A stretch of DNA of 16,669 nucleotides from Ignavibacteriales bacterium (lineage in GTDB: Bacteria; Bacteroidota; Ignavibacteria; Ignavibacteriales; Ignavibacteriaceae). Each line of letters opens with the position of its first letter. The stretch's first letter is position 1. The notes beneath the pieces were generated by a model that saw only the letters and a program-made list of their open reading frames with translations, did no database searches and was not told the origin of the DNA. Of the stretch, positions 1 to 7,328 are shown in pieces. A program made the position numbers and the translations under genes. The DNA lies in NCBI GenBank assembly GCA_027349615.1, contig DAIEML010000018.1:1-16669 (forward strand), given 5' to 3'.

Positions 1-216
1 AGCAGTATCACTTTCTTTATCGATAGACTGATTATTATTATTTTTGCATGGATATACTTTGTTAATGGAAGCAGGGAAATATTAAGTAAATATTTTAAGT
101 ATTATAAATCTATAAGTGAATTTATAGATACATTGAAAGAAGCATTACAAGACAGCACAATAGACAGCACTGAATATAAAAAGCTTTATAAAATATTAAA
201 AACGAATAAACATTAA
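1..216 (+). CDS. C-terminal fragment of an unidentified membrane protein
   Basis: The window opens inside an open frame (frame 1) of 71 codons closed by TAA at 214-216; the 5' part lies outside the window. The visible part has one strongly hydrophobic stretch (about residues 9-21, rich in Ile with IIIIFAW) followed by a charged, Lys/Tyr-rich tail of about 50 residues that ends in NKH. The stop overlaps the ATG of the MCE gene by one base (TAATG), so the two are probably translationally coupled and in one operon. MCE genes often follow a permease or ATPase gene of the same transporter. However, this tail shows no ABC ATPase motif and is not recognisably MlaE, so no function is assigned. It is confidently coding because of its open frame, composition and coupling. 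Confidence 0.6.
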   Translation, partial: SSITFFIDRLIIIIFAWIYFVNGSREILSKYFKYYKSISEFIDTLKEALQDSTIDSTEYKKLYKILKTNKH

Positions 217-1130
217 TGAAAGATCAGAGAAAAGTAGAAATAAAAGTCGGTATTACAGTTATTATTGCCGTAATAATATTTTTATGGATTTTGGGCTGGG
301 CAAAAAATTTTAGTTTTACTCAAAAAGAAAATTTTGTAAAGGTAAGGTTTGATAATGTTGCAGGATTAGAAATAGGAGACTATGTCACTGTAAATGGTGT
401 TAAGAAAGGAAATGTTCAAGATATTAAAGTTGAAGAAAATGATGTTCTTGTTTCACTTTCTGTAAATAAAGATGTTGAGTTAAAAAGTGACGCAACATTT
501 GGAATAGCAATGGTAGACTTAATGGGCGGGAAGAAGATAGATATTAAGCCAGGTAATTCAATTGAACCTTTAGACTATAATAAAATTCAAAAAGGAATAT
601 TTTATTCCGACATTCCCGAAGTAATGTCGTTTGTTGGTTCGATGGAAAGCGATTTAGTTGTTGCATTAAAAAATATTAATGTTACTCTTAACTCTGTTAA
701 TAAATATTTAACAGATCAAAAATTAAATAGTGATATTAAAAATTCATTATCAAATTTATCTCAAATAACAGAAAAATTAAATTTGATGATTGACGAAAAT
801 CGTTCAAACTTAAGTAAGCTTACACAAAACAGTGTTGATCTTACTGAAGAAGCGAAGGATTTCATTGCGCAAAATAAAGATAATATCTCATCTTCAATTT
901 CTGAAGCAGATGGTATATTAAAAAAGACTGATACTTTAATAACAAAATTAAATGATTTTACGAATGATATTAATTCGAAGAAAAATAATATAGGTAAAAT
1001 CATGTACGATGAAAAATTATATGATAACCTGCAACAATCAATTAAACAGGTAAATGAACTTACAAAAATCCTCATCGAACAACTTCAAAACAAAGGATTT
1101 AAAGTTGATGCAAAAATTCATCTTTTCTAA
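216..1130 (+). CDS. MlaD-like MCE-domain lipid transport protein
   Basis: This is a 304-residue MCE (mammalian cell entry) family protein, the substrate-binding periplasmic subunit of Mla-type ABC systems that move phospholipids between the inner and outer membranes. An N-terminal anchor helix lies at about residues 10-28 (GITVIIAVIIFLWILGWA). The MCE/MlaD domain lies at about 38-113, with the usual pattern KVRFDNVAGLEIGDYVTVNGV and a later Gly-rich MVDLMGGKKIDIKPG. A long Asn/Ser/Lys-rich, predicted coiled-coil region follows (about 140-290), typical of MCE proteins that extend across the periplasm. The ATG at 216 overlaps the previous stop by one base. The 3' end overlaps the gamma-glutamyltranspeptidase start by 23 bases. 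The permease and ATPase partners are not in the window. Assignment to the family is firm; the exact lipid substrate is unknown. Confidence 0.9.
   Translation: MKDQRKVEIKVGITVIIAVIIFLWILGWAKNFSFTQKENFVKVRFDNVAGLEIGDYVTVNGVKKGNVQDIKVEENDVLVSLSVNKDVELKSDATFGIAMVDLMGGKKIDIKPGNSIEPLDYNKIQKGIFYSDIPEVMSFVGSMESDLVVALKNINVTLNSVNKYLTDQKLNSDIKNSLSNLSQITEKLNLMIDENRSNLSKLTQNSVDLTEEAKDFIAQNKDNISSSISEADGILKKTDTLITKLNDFTNDINSKKNNIGKIMYDEKLYDNLQQSIKQVNELTKILIEQLQNKGFKVDAKIHLF
1092..1097 (+). promoter_or_regulatory. Shine-Dalgarno site setting the GGT start at 1108
   Basis: AAAGGA at 1092-1097 lies 10 bases before ATG 1108. This favours ATG 1108, which begins directly with a signal peptide, over the longer in-frame ATG at 1054, which would add 18 polar residues ahead of it. 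The site lies inside the end of the MCE gene. Confidence 0.55.
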
Positions 1131-2814
1131 ACTCATCAGTTTACTCGTAATAATTTTTATTTATTCTAACTTCCAATTATATGGAGCTTCAAAAGATCCA
1201 GTTCGAGCAAAAAACGGAATGGTTGTTAGTGCAAGTGATATTGCTTCTAAAGTTGGAATAGAAATTTTAAAAAAAGGAGGCAATGCAATTGATGCAGCAG
1301 TAGCAGTTGGTTTTGCTTTAGAAGTTACTTATCCGTTTGCAGGAAATATCGGCGGCGGCGGATTTATGGTTATCCATTTAAAGAATGGGAAAAACACTGC
1401 AATTGATTACAGAGAAAAAGCACCACTGAAATCAACGAGAAATATGTTTCTTGATAAGAATGGAAATTTTGATCCTAAATTAAGTCAAGAAGGTGCAACA
1501 TCAGTTGGAGTGCCGGGAAGTGTTGCCGGAATGATTTACGCATTAGAAAAATATGGAACGATGAAACTTGCTGATGTTATTCAGCCAGCAATAGAATTAG
1601 CTGTAAATGGATTTCCTTTAGACCATTTTACAGTAGAATCTTTCAAAGAATATTTTAATGATTTTAAAAAATATCCTTCATCTTTAAAGATATTTTCTAA
1701 AGATGGTAAACCATATAATGAAACAAACATTTTTAAGCAGCCAGATTTAGCATCAACATTAAAAGAAATTCAAAAATACGGACGAGATGGATTTTACAAA
1801 GGCAAGATTGCTGAATTATTGGTAAATCAGATAAAAGAGTTGCACGGATATATTTCTTTAGAAGATTTAGAAAAATATCAGCCGGTAGAAAGAAAACCAG
1901 TAATTGGAAATTACCGCAGATATAAAATTATTTCTATGCCACCGCCAAGCAGCGGCGGAATTGCTTTGGTTGAGCTATTAAATATTTTAGAAAATTATAA
2001 TTTTAAAATTGAAGAATGGGGAGGCAGCGAATATATTCATCAATTAGTTGAAGCAATGAAATTTGTTTATGCAGATAGAACGCAATATTTAGGCGATTCA
2101 GATTTTTATCCTGTTCCGGAAAAAGGATTGATTTCTAAATCATACGCAAAAACTATTTTTGAAAAAATGAAAAATACTGCGATACCAGCTAATGAAATAA
2201 AACCTGGAAATCCAAATAAATATAATGAGAGTTCTGAGACAACACATTATTCAGTTTATGACTCTTTTGGAAATGCTGTTAGTACGACTACCACACTTAA
2301 TTCCGGATATGGGTGTAAAGTTGTTGTAAATGGTGCAGGCTTTTTGTTAAATAATGAAATGGATGATTTCAGCGCAAAGCCCGGAGTTCCTAATCAATTT
2401 GGATTAATGGGAAGTGAAGCAAATTCAATTCAACCTGAAAAAAGAATGTTAAGTTCGATGACTCCAACAATAGTTTTAAAAAATGATAAACCTTATATTG
2501 TTATTGGTTCGCCTGGCGGATCAACAATTATAACAGTAGTACTCCAAGTTATTTTAAATTGCATCGATTTCCATATGAATATTCAACAGGCAATTGATGA
2601 ACCTAGAATTCATAATCAATGGATGCCGGATGAAATTTACTATGAGAAATTTGGACTTCCGATTGATGTAAAAAATAATTTAATTAAGATGGGCTATAAA
2701 TTTGGAAAAGAAAGATCTCTTGGTTTGGCAGAAGGAATAATGATAGATAATAATAATCATTTTATTTTTGGTGCGTCTGATCAAAGAGGACCTGGCGCCG
2801 CTGAGGGATATTGA
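1108..2814 (+). CDS. ggt: gamma-glutamyltranspeptidase (secreted, Ntn hydrolase)
   Basis: This 568-residue enzyme cleaves or transfers the gamma-glutamyl group of glutathione and related peptides and acts in the periplasm. I chose the ATG at 1108, which gives a clean signal peptide (MQKFIFSK, then a hydrophobic stretch ending near YGA). An upstream in-frame ATG at 1054 would add 18 polar residues. Family hallmarks are visible: GGNAIDAAVAVGFAL, the NIGGGGFM turn, GATSVGVPGSVAG in the large subunit, and the autoprocessing site SSE-TTHYSV. The first Thr (codon at 2239, residue 378) should become the N-terminal nucleophile of the small subunit. The small subunit keeps NNEMDDFS, the LSSMTPT lid/binding segment and the GSPGGS oxyanion loop. 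It ends in GASDQRGPGAAEGY, close to the usual terminus. Length is normal. The start overlaps the MCE gene by 23 bases, which suggests shared transcription. The match to the E. coli-type sequence is strong throughout. Confidence 0.96.
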   Translation: MQKFIFSKLISLLVIIFIYSNFQLYGASKDPVRAKNGMVVSASDIASKVGIEILKKGGNAIDAAVAVGFALEVTYPFAGNIGGGGFMVIHLKNGKNTAIDYREKAPLKSTRNMFLDKNGNFDPKLSQEGATSVGVPGSVAGMIYALEKYGTMKLADVIQPAIELAVNGFPLDHFTVESFKEYFNDFKKYPSSLKIFSKDGKPYNETNIFKQPDLASTLKEIQKYGRDGFYKGKIAELLVNQIKELHGYISLEDLEKYQPVERKPVIGNYRRYKIISMPPPSSGGIALVELLNILENYNFKIEEWGGSEYIHQLVEAMKFVYADRTQYLGDSDFYPVPEKGLISKSYAKTIFEKMKNTAIPANEIKPGNPNKYNESSETTHYSVYDSFGNAVSTTTTLNSGYGCKVVVNGAGFLLNNEMDDFSAKPGVPNQFGLMGSEANSIQPEKRMLSSMTPTIVLKNDKPYIVIGSPGGSTIITVVLQVILNCIDFHMNIQQAIDEPRIHNQWMPDEIYYEKFGLPIDVKNNLIKMGYKFGKERSLGLAEGIMIDNNNHFIFGASDQRGPGAAEGY

Positions 2815-2897
2815 TTGTTGTAATTTCAAGTGCACTTTAAATTTACAGACAATTGAACAATTAGATAGAAAAAAAATAGTTAATTAAGGAATTTGAA

Positions 2898-3275
2898 ATG
2901 GTATTAGGAATTGGAGTGGATATAATTGAAATAGAAAGAATTCAGCAAAGCGTAGAAAAATATGGCGATCATTTTTTAAATAAAGTTTATACCGAAACAG
3001 AACTTAATTATTGCATGAGCAAGGGAAATAAGTATCAACATTTAGCAGCAAGGTTCGCAGCAAAAGAAGCAGTTTTCAAAGCATTAACAACCGGCTGGAA
3101 CAAAGATGTCGGCTGGCAAGATATTGAAATATACAATGAACCAAATGGAATGCCATTAGTAAAACTTAAAGGGGATTTAGAATCATTTCTCTCAAACGGA
3201 AAAAATCTAAAAATTTCTATGAGTCACTCAAGAGATTATGTTACCTGTGTAGCGATAATTTTTAGAGAAATTTAA
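2898..3275 (+). CDS. acpS: holo-[acyl-carrier-protein] synthase
   Basis: This 125-residue AcpS-type phosphopantetheinyl transferase moves 4'-phosphopantetheine from CoA to the conserved Ser of acyl carrier protein, activating fatty-acid synthesis in the cytoplasm. The N-terminal GIGVDIIEIERI carries the Mg-binding Asp8. FAAKEAVFKAL holds the catalytic Glu57 with Lys56. A C-terminal ISMSHSRDYV segment is also conserved. The length is standard for AcpS. ATG 2898 has AAGGA at 2886-2890, seven bases upstream. It stands 83 bases after ggt and 124 bases before the next gene, so it may have its own promoter, although I could not identify a convincing one. Identity is secure. Confidence 0.96.
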   Translation: MVLGIGVDIIEIERIQQSVEKYGDHFLNKVYTETELNYCMSKGNKYQHLAARFAAKEAVFKALTTGWNKDVGWQDIEIYNEPNGMPLVKLKGDLESFLSNGKNLKISMSHSRDYVTCVAIIFREI

Positions 3276-3399
3276 ACATCCAAAAATTTATAGATTGGAA
3301 AATCCGTTCCCATTTTTTTATATTATTCCAGCTAAAATAATAGTTTTGTAGAATAATCCATTAATAATATTTCGAAGCAAAATTAAGCATCGATGAGAT

Positions 3400-3603
3400 A
3401 TGGTTATTACTAAGTCAATATTTAATATTTTAAGCTACGGCTCATTAGTTTTGGTAGCAATAATTTTTGTTTTTATCTACACACAAAATATACCCGATGG
3501 ATCTTTTCTATATTTATCAATTATTTCAATAATTTTACTCATTGGAAGAATTATTTTTCGAATTATTTACTTAAAACAAAATAAAAATATTAACGGAGGC
3601 TGA
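3400..3603 (+). CDS. small two-helix membrane protein, function unknown
   Basis: This open frame of 67 codons runs from ATG 3400 to TGA 3601-3603. It encodes two hydrophobic segments (about residues 10-27, LSYGSLVLVAIIFVFIY, and about 37-58, FLYLSIISIILLIGRIIF) joined by a short polar loop (TQNIPDGS) with a basic, Asn-rich tail. That makes a plausible inner-membrane hairpin with the loop outside and both ends in the cytoplasm. No Shine-Dalgarno site is obvious and no family is recognised. The regular helix spacing and basic tail favour a real gene, but an AT-rich chance frame cannot be excluded. Its stop lies just before the HNH reading frame, and a GGAGG (3595-3599) falls inside its last codons. 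Confidence 0.45.
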   Translation: MVITKSIFNILSYGSLVLVAIIFVFIYTQNIPDGSFLYLSIISIILLIGRIIFRIIYLKQNKNINGG

Positions 3604-3649
3604 CTTCGAACCTGCTAAAAGAGTTAACGGAAAATTAAATGCTAAGGTA

Positions 3650-4138
3650 TTGATATTAAATCAAAGCTATGAACCTTTAACCGTTTGTAACATAAAGAAA
3701 GCAATAATATTAATTTATTTAGGTAAAGCTGAATTAGTCTTAAATGATAAACGAAAAGAAGTAAGAAGCATAAATAACAGCTTTCCGTGGCCAAGTATTA
3801 TTCGATTAAATTATTTTATTAATGTGCCATATAAAAAAGTTGTACTTACAAGAAAAAATATTTTAAGACGAGATGCTTACAAGTGTGGTTATTGCGGAAG
3901 GAGCGACTTACCTTTAACAATTGATCATGTCATTCCTAAATCAAAAGGCGGAAGTGATTCTTGGGAAAACCTTGTTTGTGCATGCACATTTTGTAATAAT
4001 AAGAAAGGCGACCGGACTCCAGTTGAAGCAGCTATGAATCTTTTAAACAGGCCATTTAAACCAAGCCACATTATGTTTATAAAACATGTCGTTGGTAAAT
4101 TAGATGATAATTGGAAGCCATATCTTTACCTGTCATAA
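3650..4138 (+). CDS. HNH endonuclease family protein (start uncertain)
   Basis: This is a compact HNH nuclease-like protein of the widespread bacterial type that begins with a VLxLNQxYEPL motif. It has 162 residues from TTG 3650. The C-terminal HNH domain shows a zinc pair CGYC (Cys79, Cys82), the catalytic core LTIDHVIPKSKGG (Asp92-His93), ENLV with Asn107, and the second pair CTFC (Cys112, Cys115) followed by NNKKG. Metal-dependent DNA cleavage is the family activity; the biological role of this stand-alone group is not established. The only usable in-frame start is TTG 3650, yet the conserved VLIL pattern begins one codon before it. The frame stays open upstream to about 3575 without ATG, GTG or TTG. 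An ATG at 3639 is out of frame by one base. The true N-terminus is therefore unresolved (see findings). Confidence 0.85.
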   Translation: MILNQSYEPLTVCNIKKAIILIYLGKAELVLNDKRKEVRSINNSFPWPSIIRLNYFINVPYKKVVLTRKNILRRDAYKCGYCGRSDLPLTIDHVIPKSKGGSDSWENLVCACTFCNNKKGDRTPVEAAMNLLNRPFKPSHIMFIKHVVGKLDDNWKPYLYLS

Positions 4139-4278
4139 AAATACTTTTTCTTATTCATTTCAGTTAAATGATTTCTTTTGATTATTTAGAATCTATTAAA
4201 ATTTCGTTAGTTAAAACAAGATTATTTAATTCAATATTATTATTTTGCTTACCGTTATTCTAAAAATTATTCTACAAT

Positions 4279-5259
4279 ATGGCGAAAAAAAGAATCTTAA
4301 GCGGAATGAGGCCAACAGGTAAACTTCACATTGGCCATTACGTCGGCGCACTTGAAAATTGGGTTAAATTACAAAATGAATTTGAAAATTATCACCTAAT
4401 TGCTGATTACCACGTTCTAACAACAAAACTTGAAACTGAAGATATCTATAATGATTCGATAGATATGCTTATTGATTGGCTTGCGTGCGGTTTGGATCCG
4501 AATAAAAGCCCAATGTTTAGGCAATCAAAAATTAAAGAGCATACAGAATTACATTTAATTTTCAGTATGCTTATTTCTGTAAATCGATTGGAGAGAAACC
4601 CAACTCTAAAAGATCAAGTAAGAGATTTACATATTGATCAAATCATCTACGGACATTTAGGTTATCCTGTTCTTCAGACGGCTGATATTCTTCTGTATAA
4701 AGGAAATGCAGTTCCAGTTGGTGAAGACCAAGTTCCTCACGTTGAACTTTCAAGGGAGATTGCTAGAAAGTTTAATAATCAATATGGAAATGTTTTTCCG
4801 GAACCTGAGCCATTGTTAACAAATTTTGCAAGACTACCAGGACTAGATGGCGAGGCAAAAATGAGTAAGTCTCTCAACAATACTATTCTACTTTCTGATG
4901 AACCTGACATTGTAAAAGCAAAACTCAAAAAAGCAGTTACTGATCCCCAGAAAATAAGGAAAGGAGATCCGGGTAATCCAGATATTTGTTTAGTTTTCAC
5001 TTATCATAAAAAATTTAATCTGAATGAGATTCCGGAAATTGATAAGAATTGCCGTTCTGGTGCTCTAGGATGCGTCGATTGTAAGTTAAGATGTGCTACA
5101 AAAATTTCTGATATGTTGGCGCCTATAATTGAGAAAAGAAAATATTACGAGCAAAGACTTGATGAAGTAAAAAATATTTTAATTGCTGGAGAAAATAGAG
5201 CTAGAATTATTGCACAACAAACTATGGCTGAAGTCCGAGAAACAATGAAGCTGGGATAA
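4279..5259 (+). CDS. trpS: tryptophanyl-tRNA synthetase, probable Fe-S type
   Basis: This 326-residue class Ic aminoacyl-tRNA synthetase charges tRNA-Trp. The N-terminus RILSGMRPTGKLHIGHY contains the HIGH motif (17-20), and GEAKMSKSLNN contains KMSKS (194-198). In the C-terminal anticodon-binding part there are closely placed cysteines, Cys237, Cys258, Cys265 and Cys268, with an extra Cys272. The first four form C-x20-C-x6-C-x2-C. This is close to the C-x22-C-x6-C-x2-C [4Fe-4S] ligand set known from the Thermotoga maritima enzyme, so an iron-sulfur cluster near the anticodon site is likely (inference). No Shine-Dalgarno site precedes ATG 4279; TACAAT directly abuts it. The stop lies 3 bases before the scpA start. 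Length is normal. Confidence 0.96.
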   Translation: MAKKRILSGMRPTGKLHIGHYVGALENWVKLQNEFENYHLIADYHVLTTKLETEDIYNDSIDMLIDWLACGLDPNKSPMFRQSKIKEHTELHLIFSMLISVNRLERNPTLKDQVRDLHIDQIIYGHLGYPVLQTADILLYKGNAVPVGEDQVPHVELSREIARKFNNQYGNVFPEPEPLLTNFARLPGLDGEAKMSKSLNNTILLSDEPDIVKAKLKKAVTDPQKIRKGDPGNPDICLVFTYHKKFNLNEIPEIDKNCRSGALGCVDCKLRCATKISDMLAPIIEKRKYYEQRLDEVKNILIAGENRARIIAQQTMAEVRETMKLG

Positions 5260-5262
5260 AAT

Positions 5263-5982
5263 TTGTATAAAATTAAATTAGATCAGTTTGAAGGACCATT
5301 AGATCTTCTTTTGTTTTTTATAAAACGAGACGAGTTGAACATTTATGACATTCCAATTTCTAAAATTACAAAAGAGTTTCTTGAGTATGTTAATTTGATA
5401 AAAATGCTTGATCTTGAAATTGCCGGTGATTTCATTTTGATGGCTTCAACTTTAATGCATATAAAAGTTAGAATGCTTCTCCCAAGAGAATTGGATGAAA
5501 AAGGAGAAGAAATTGATCCGCGTGCAGATTTAATTAAAGCTTTATTAGAATATAAAAAATATAAAGAAATGTCTGATGAACTTTCATTTCTTGAATCAAG
5601 CCAGAGGAAAATAAATTTTCGCGGAAATTTTACTGAAGACGAAAAAATAGCACCGCCGGAATATGAAACTCTTCTAAGAAATGTTTCAATCTTTGACCTT
5701 GCAAAAGCATTTAAAAGAGCAATTGACAGTATTAAGCCTGAAGTATTTCATGAAATTAAAAAAATTAATATTACAATCGATGAACAAATTACTTACATTT
5801 TGAATAAGTTAGAAGAACTAAAAGAACTTGATTTCTTGAGTTTAATAGAAGGCATGAACGAAAAACTTAGAATTGTAATTACATTTGTTGCATTACTGGA
5901 AATTACAAAAATGGGTATGATTGGAATAAAAGAATCACCAAATTTCAATGATTTTATTTTATACAAATTGAATAATGGATAA
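5263..5982 (+). CDS. scpA: segregation and condensation protein A (kleisin)
   Basis: This is a 239-residue bacterial kleisin that bridges the SMC dimer and recruits ScpB, forming the condensin that compacts and segregates the chromosome. The N-terminal YKIKLDQFEGPLDLLLFFIKRDELNIYDIPISKI is the diagnostic ScpA start, and it fixes the initiation codon as TTG 5263, only 3 bases after trpS. A helical region LEIAGDFILMASTLMHIKVRMLLP follows. The middle linker is charged, and a C-terminal winged-helix part (about 165-235) should contact the SMC head. The 3' end overlaps the scpB ATG by 8 bases, as expected for subunits made in proportion. No strong ribosome-binding site is seen, so coupling to trpS translation is likely. 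Confidence 0.96.
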   Translation: MYKIKLDQFEGPLDLLLFFIKRDELNIYDIPISKITKEFLEYVNLIKMLDLEIAGDFILMASTLMHIKVRMLLPRELDEKGEEIDPRADLIKALLEYKKYKEMSDELSFLESSQRKINFRGNFTEDEKIAPPEYETLLRNVSIFDLAKAFKRAIDSIKPEVFHEIKKINITIDEQITYILNKLEELKELDFLSLIEGMNEKLRIVITFVALLEITKMGMIGIKESPNFNDFILYKLNNG

Positions 5983-6628
5983 TATTTATAATTCTATAAT
6001 CGAAGCATTAATATTCTCATCAGATGAGCCAATAACCTCAACGGATCTTGTGAAAGCTATTAAAGGAATTGACGGAGAAGATATACAAATTTCTGTGGAA
6101 GAAGTTGAAGAATGTATAAATGGCTTAAATCAAATTTATGAGGAAAAAAATGTTGCTTTTAACATAATGAAAATTGCTGGCGGATATTTGTTTGCAACTA
6201 AACCAGAATATGCAAAATATATCGGATACCTTTCATCGGAAAAAAGTAAAAGACGATTAAGCCAGGCAGCTCTGGAAACACTTGCAATAATTGCTTACAA
6301 ACAGCCAATCACTAAGCCAGAATTAGAAACAATTAGAGGCGTTAATTCAGATTATATTTTGAATACGCTGCTGGAAAAAAATTTAATTTCAATTACCGGA
6401 AGAGCAGAAAGTATTGGAAGACCTTTACTTTATGGTACAACAACTGAATTCTTAAAATATTTTGGACTTGACAAATTAAGCGATTTACCTAAACCTCGAG
6501 AAATTGAAGAGATAATGAAAGATGAAGATTTTATTGAGCAGAAACAAAAAATAATGATGAATATCATAGAAGAAAATATTGAGAATGAAACTAATGAAGA
6601 TACTGAAAATTTAAATGACACAGATTAG
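5975..6628 (+). CDS. scpB: segregation and condensation protein B
   Basis: This 217-residue ScpB forms a dimer that binds the ScpA linker in the SMC-ScpAB complex. The first winged-helix domain begins NSIIEALIFSSDEPIT. The second carries the well-conserved RLSQAALETLAIIAYKQPITKPELETIRG (about residues 90-118) and then GRPLLYGTT and FLKYFGLDKLSDLP. The C-terminal 45 residues are acidic and Asn/Glu-rich, probably disordered. It overlaps scpA by 8 bases upstream and the pseudouridine synthase frame by 14 bases downstream. It ends with a TAG codon (6626-6628). That codon falls exactly where homology ends, which shows TAG is a genuine stop in this genome. The scpA-scpB-pseudouridine synthase order is common in bacteria. 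Confidence 0.96.
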   Translation: MDNIYNSIIEALIFSSDEPITSTDLVKAIKGIDGEDIQISVEEVEECINGLNQIYEEKNVAFNIMKIAGGYLFATKPEYAKYIGYLSSEKSKRRLSQAALETLAIIAYKQPITKPELETIRGVNSDYILNTLLEKNLISITGRAESIGRPLLYGTTTEFLKYFGLDKLSDLPKPREIEEIMKDEDFIEQKQKIMMNIIEENIENETNEDTENLNDTD

Positions 6629-7328
6629 AATAAACAAGTTCCTTTCTGAAAGCGGAATATCTTCAAGAAGAAAATCGGAAGAATTAATACTGCAAGGCAG
6701 AGTTTCTGTTAATGGAAAAATTATAACTGACTTAGCTATTAAAGTAGATTCGGAAAAAGACAAAGTTTTTTTAGACGGAGAAAAAATTTCTCCAAAAAGA
6801 CATTTATATTTTCTTTTAAACTAGCCAAAAGGAATTGTTACAACAACAAATGATGAAAAAAACAGAAGAACAGTTGTTGATCTAATTAAAACGAAAGAAA
6901 AAATTTTCCCAGTCGGAAGATTAGATTATGATACTACCGGTGCTATTATCTTAACGAATGACGGCGATTTTTCTAACTTGCTTACTCATCCTAAAAACAA
7001 TGTACCAAGAATTTATGAAGTAAAGATTGACAAACCTTTGAGTGAAGAAGATATAGAAAAATTTGTGCGTGGAGTTTTTATAAAAGGAATAAAGGGAAAA
7101 TTTAAGCATGTAAATTTTCCTATTAAAAATAATAAAAAAGTAGTAAACGTTACAGCAGTTGAAGGCAGAAATCATTTTGTGAAAAATATGTTTGGCACGC
7201 TTGGTTATACAGTAATATCATTAAACAGAAAAAGCTTTGCCGGTATTGATGCAGATATTCCAATTGGACAATATAGAATATTAAGAAAAGAGGAAATTTC
7301 CGGAGTAATTGAAAATTATGGCAAATAA
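6615..7328 (+). pseudogene. RluB/RsuA-family rRNA pseudouridine synthase, amber-interrupted
   Basis: From ATG 6615 this frame encodes an S4 RNA-binding domain (IRINKFLSESGISSRRKSEELI..GRVSVNG, about residues 4-60). It then stops at TAG 6822-6824 (codon 70) inside YFLLN-stop-PKGIVTT. In the family this segment normally reads LNKPKG, so a Lys AAG appears to have become TAG by a single base change. The same frame then stays open for 167 codons to TAA 7326-7328 and retains the catalytic loop GRLDYDTTGAIILTNDG, with the catalytic Asp at codon 104 (6924-6926). It also retains the usual C-terminal GRNHFVKNMF and LNRKSFAGI segments. A restart at TTG 6978 would lack the catalytic Asp. TAG ends scpB and the carbonic-anhydrase-like gene properly, so code reassignment is unlikely. 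It may be a recent nonsense mutation, a sequencing error, or leaky readthrough (a C follows the TAG). Confidence 0.88.

Noticed and set aside
761..1075. Minus-strand open frame of 104 codons inside the MCE gene
   Set aside because: It is antisense to a well-supported MCE protein, has Ser/Phe-rich low-complexity content expected from the complement of AT-rich coding DNA, and matches no family.
6822..6824. Reassigned TAG codon (for example pyrrolysine) in this organism
   Set aside because: TAG ends scpB and the gamma-CA-like gene at their natural family ends, and no recoding machinery is visible in the window.
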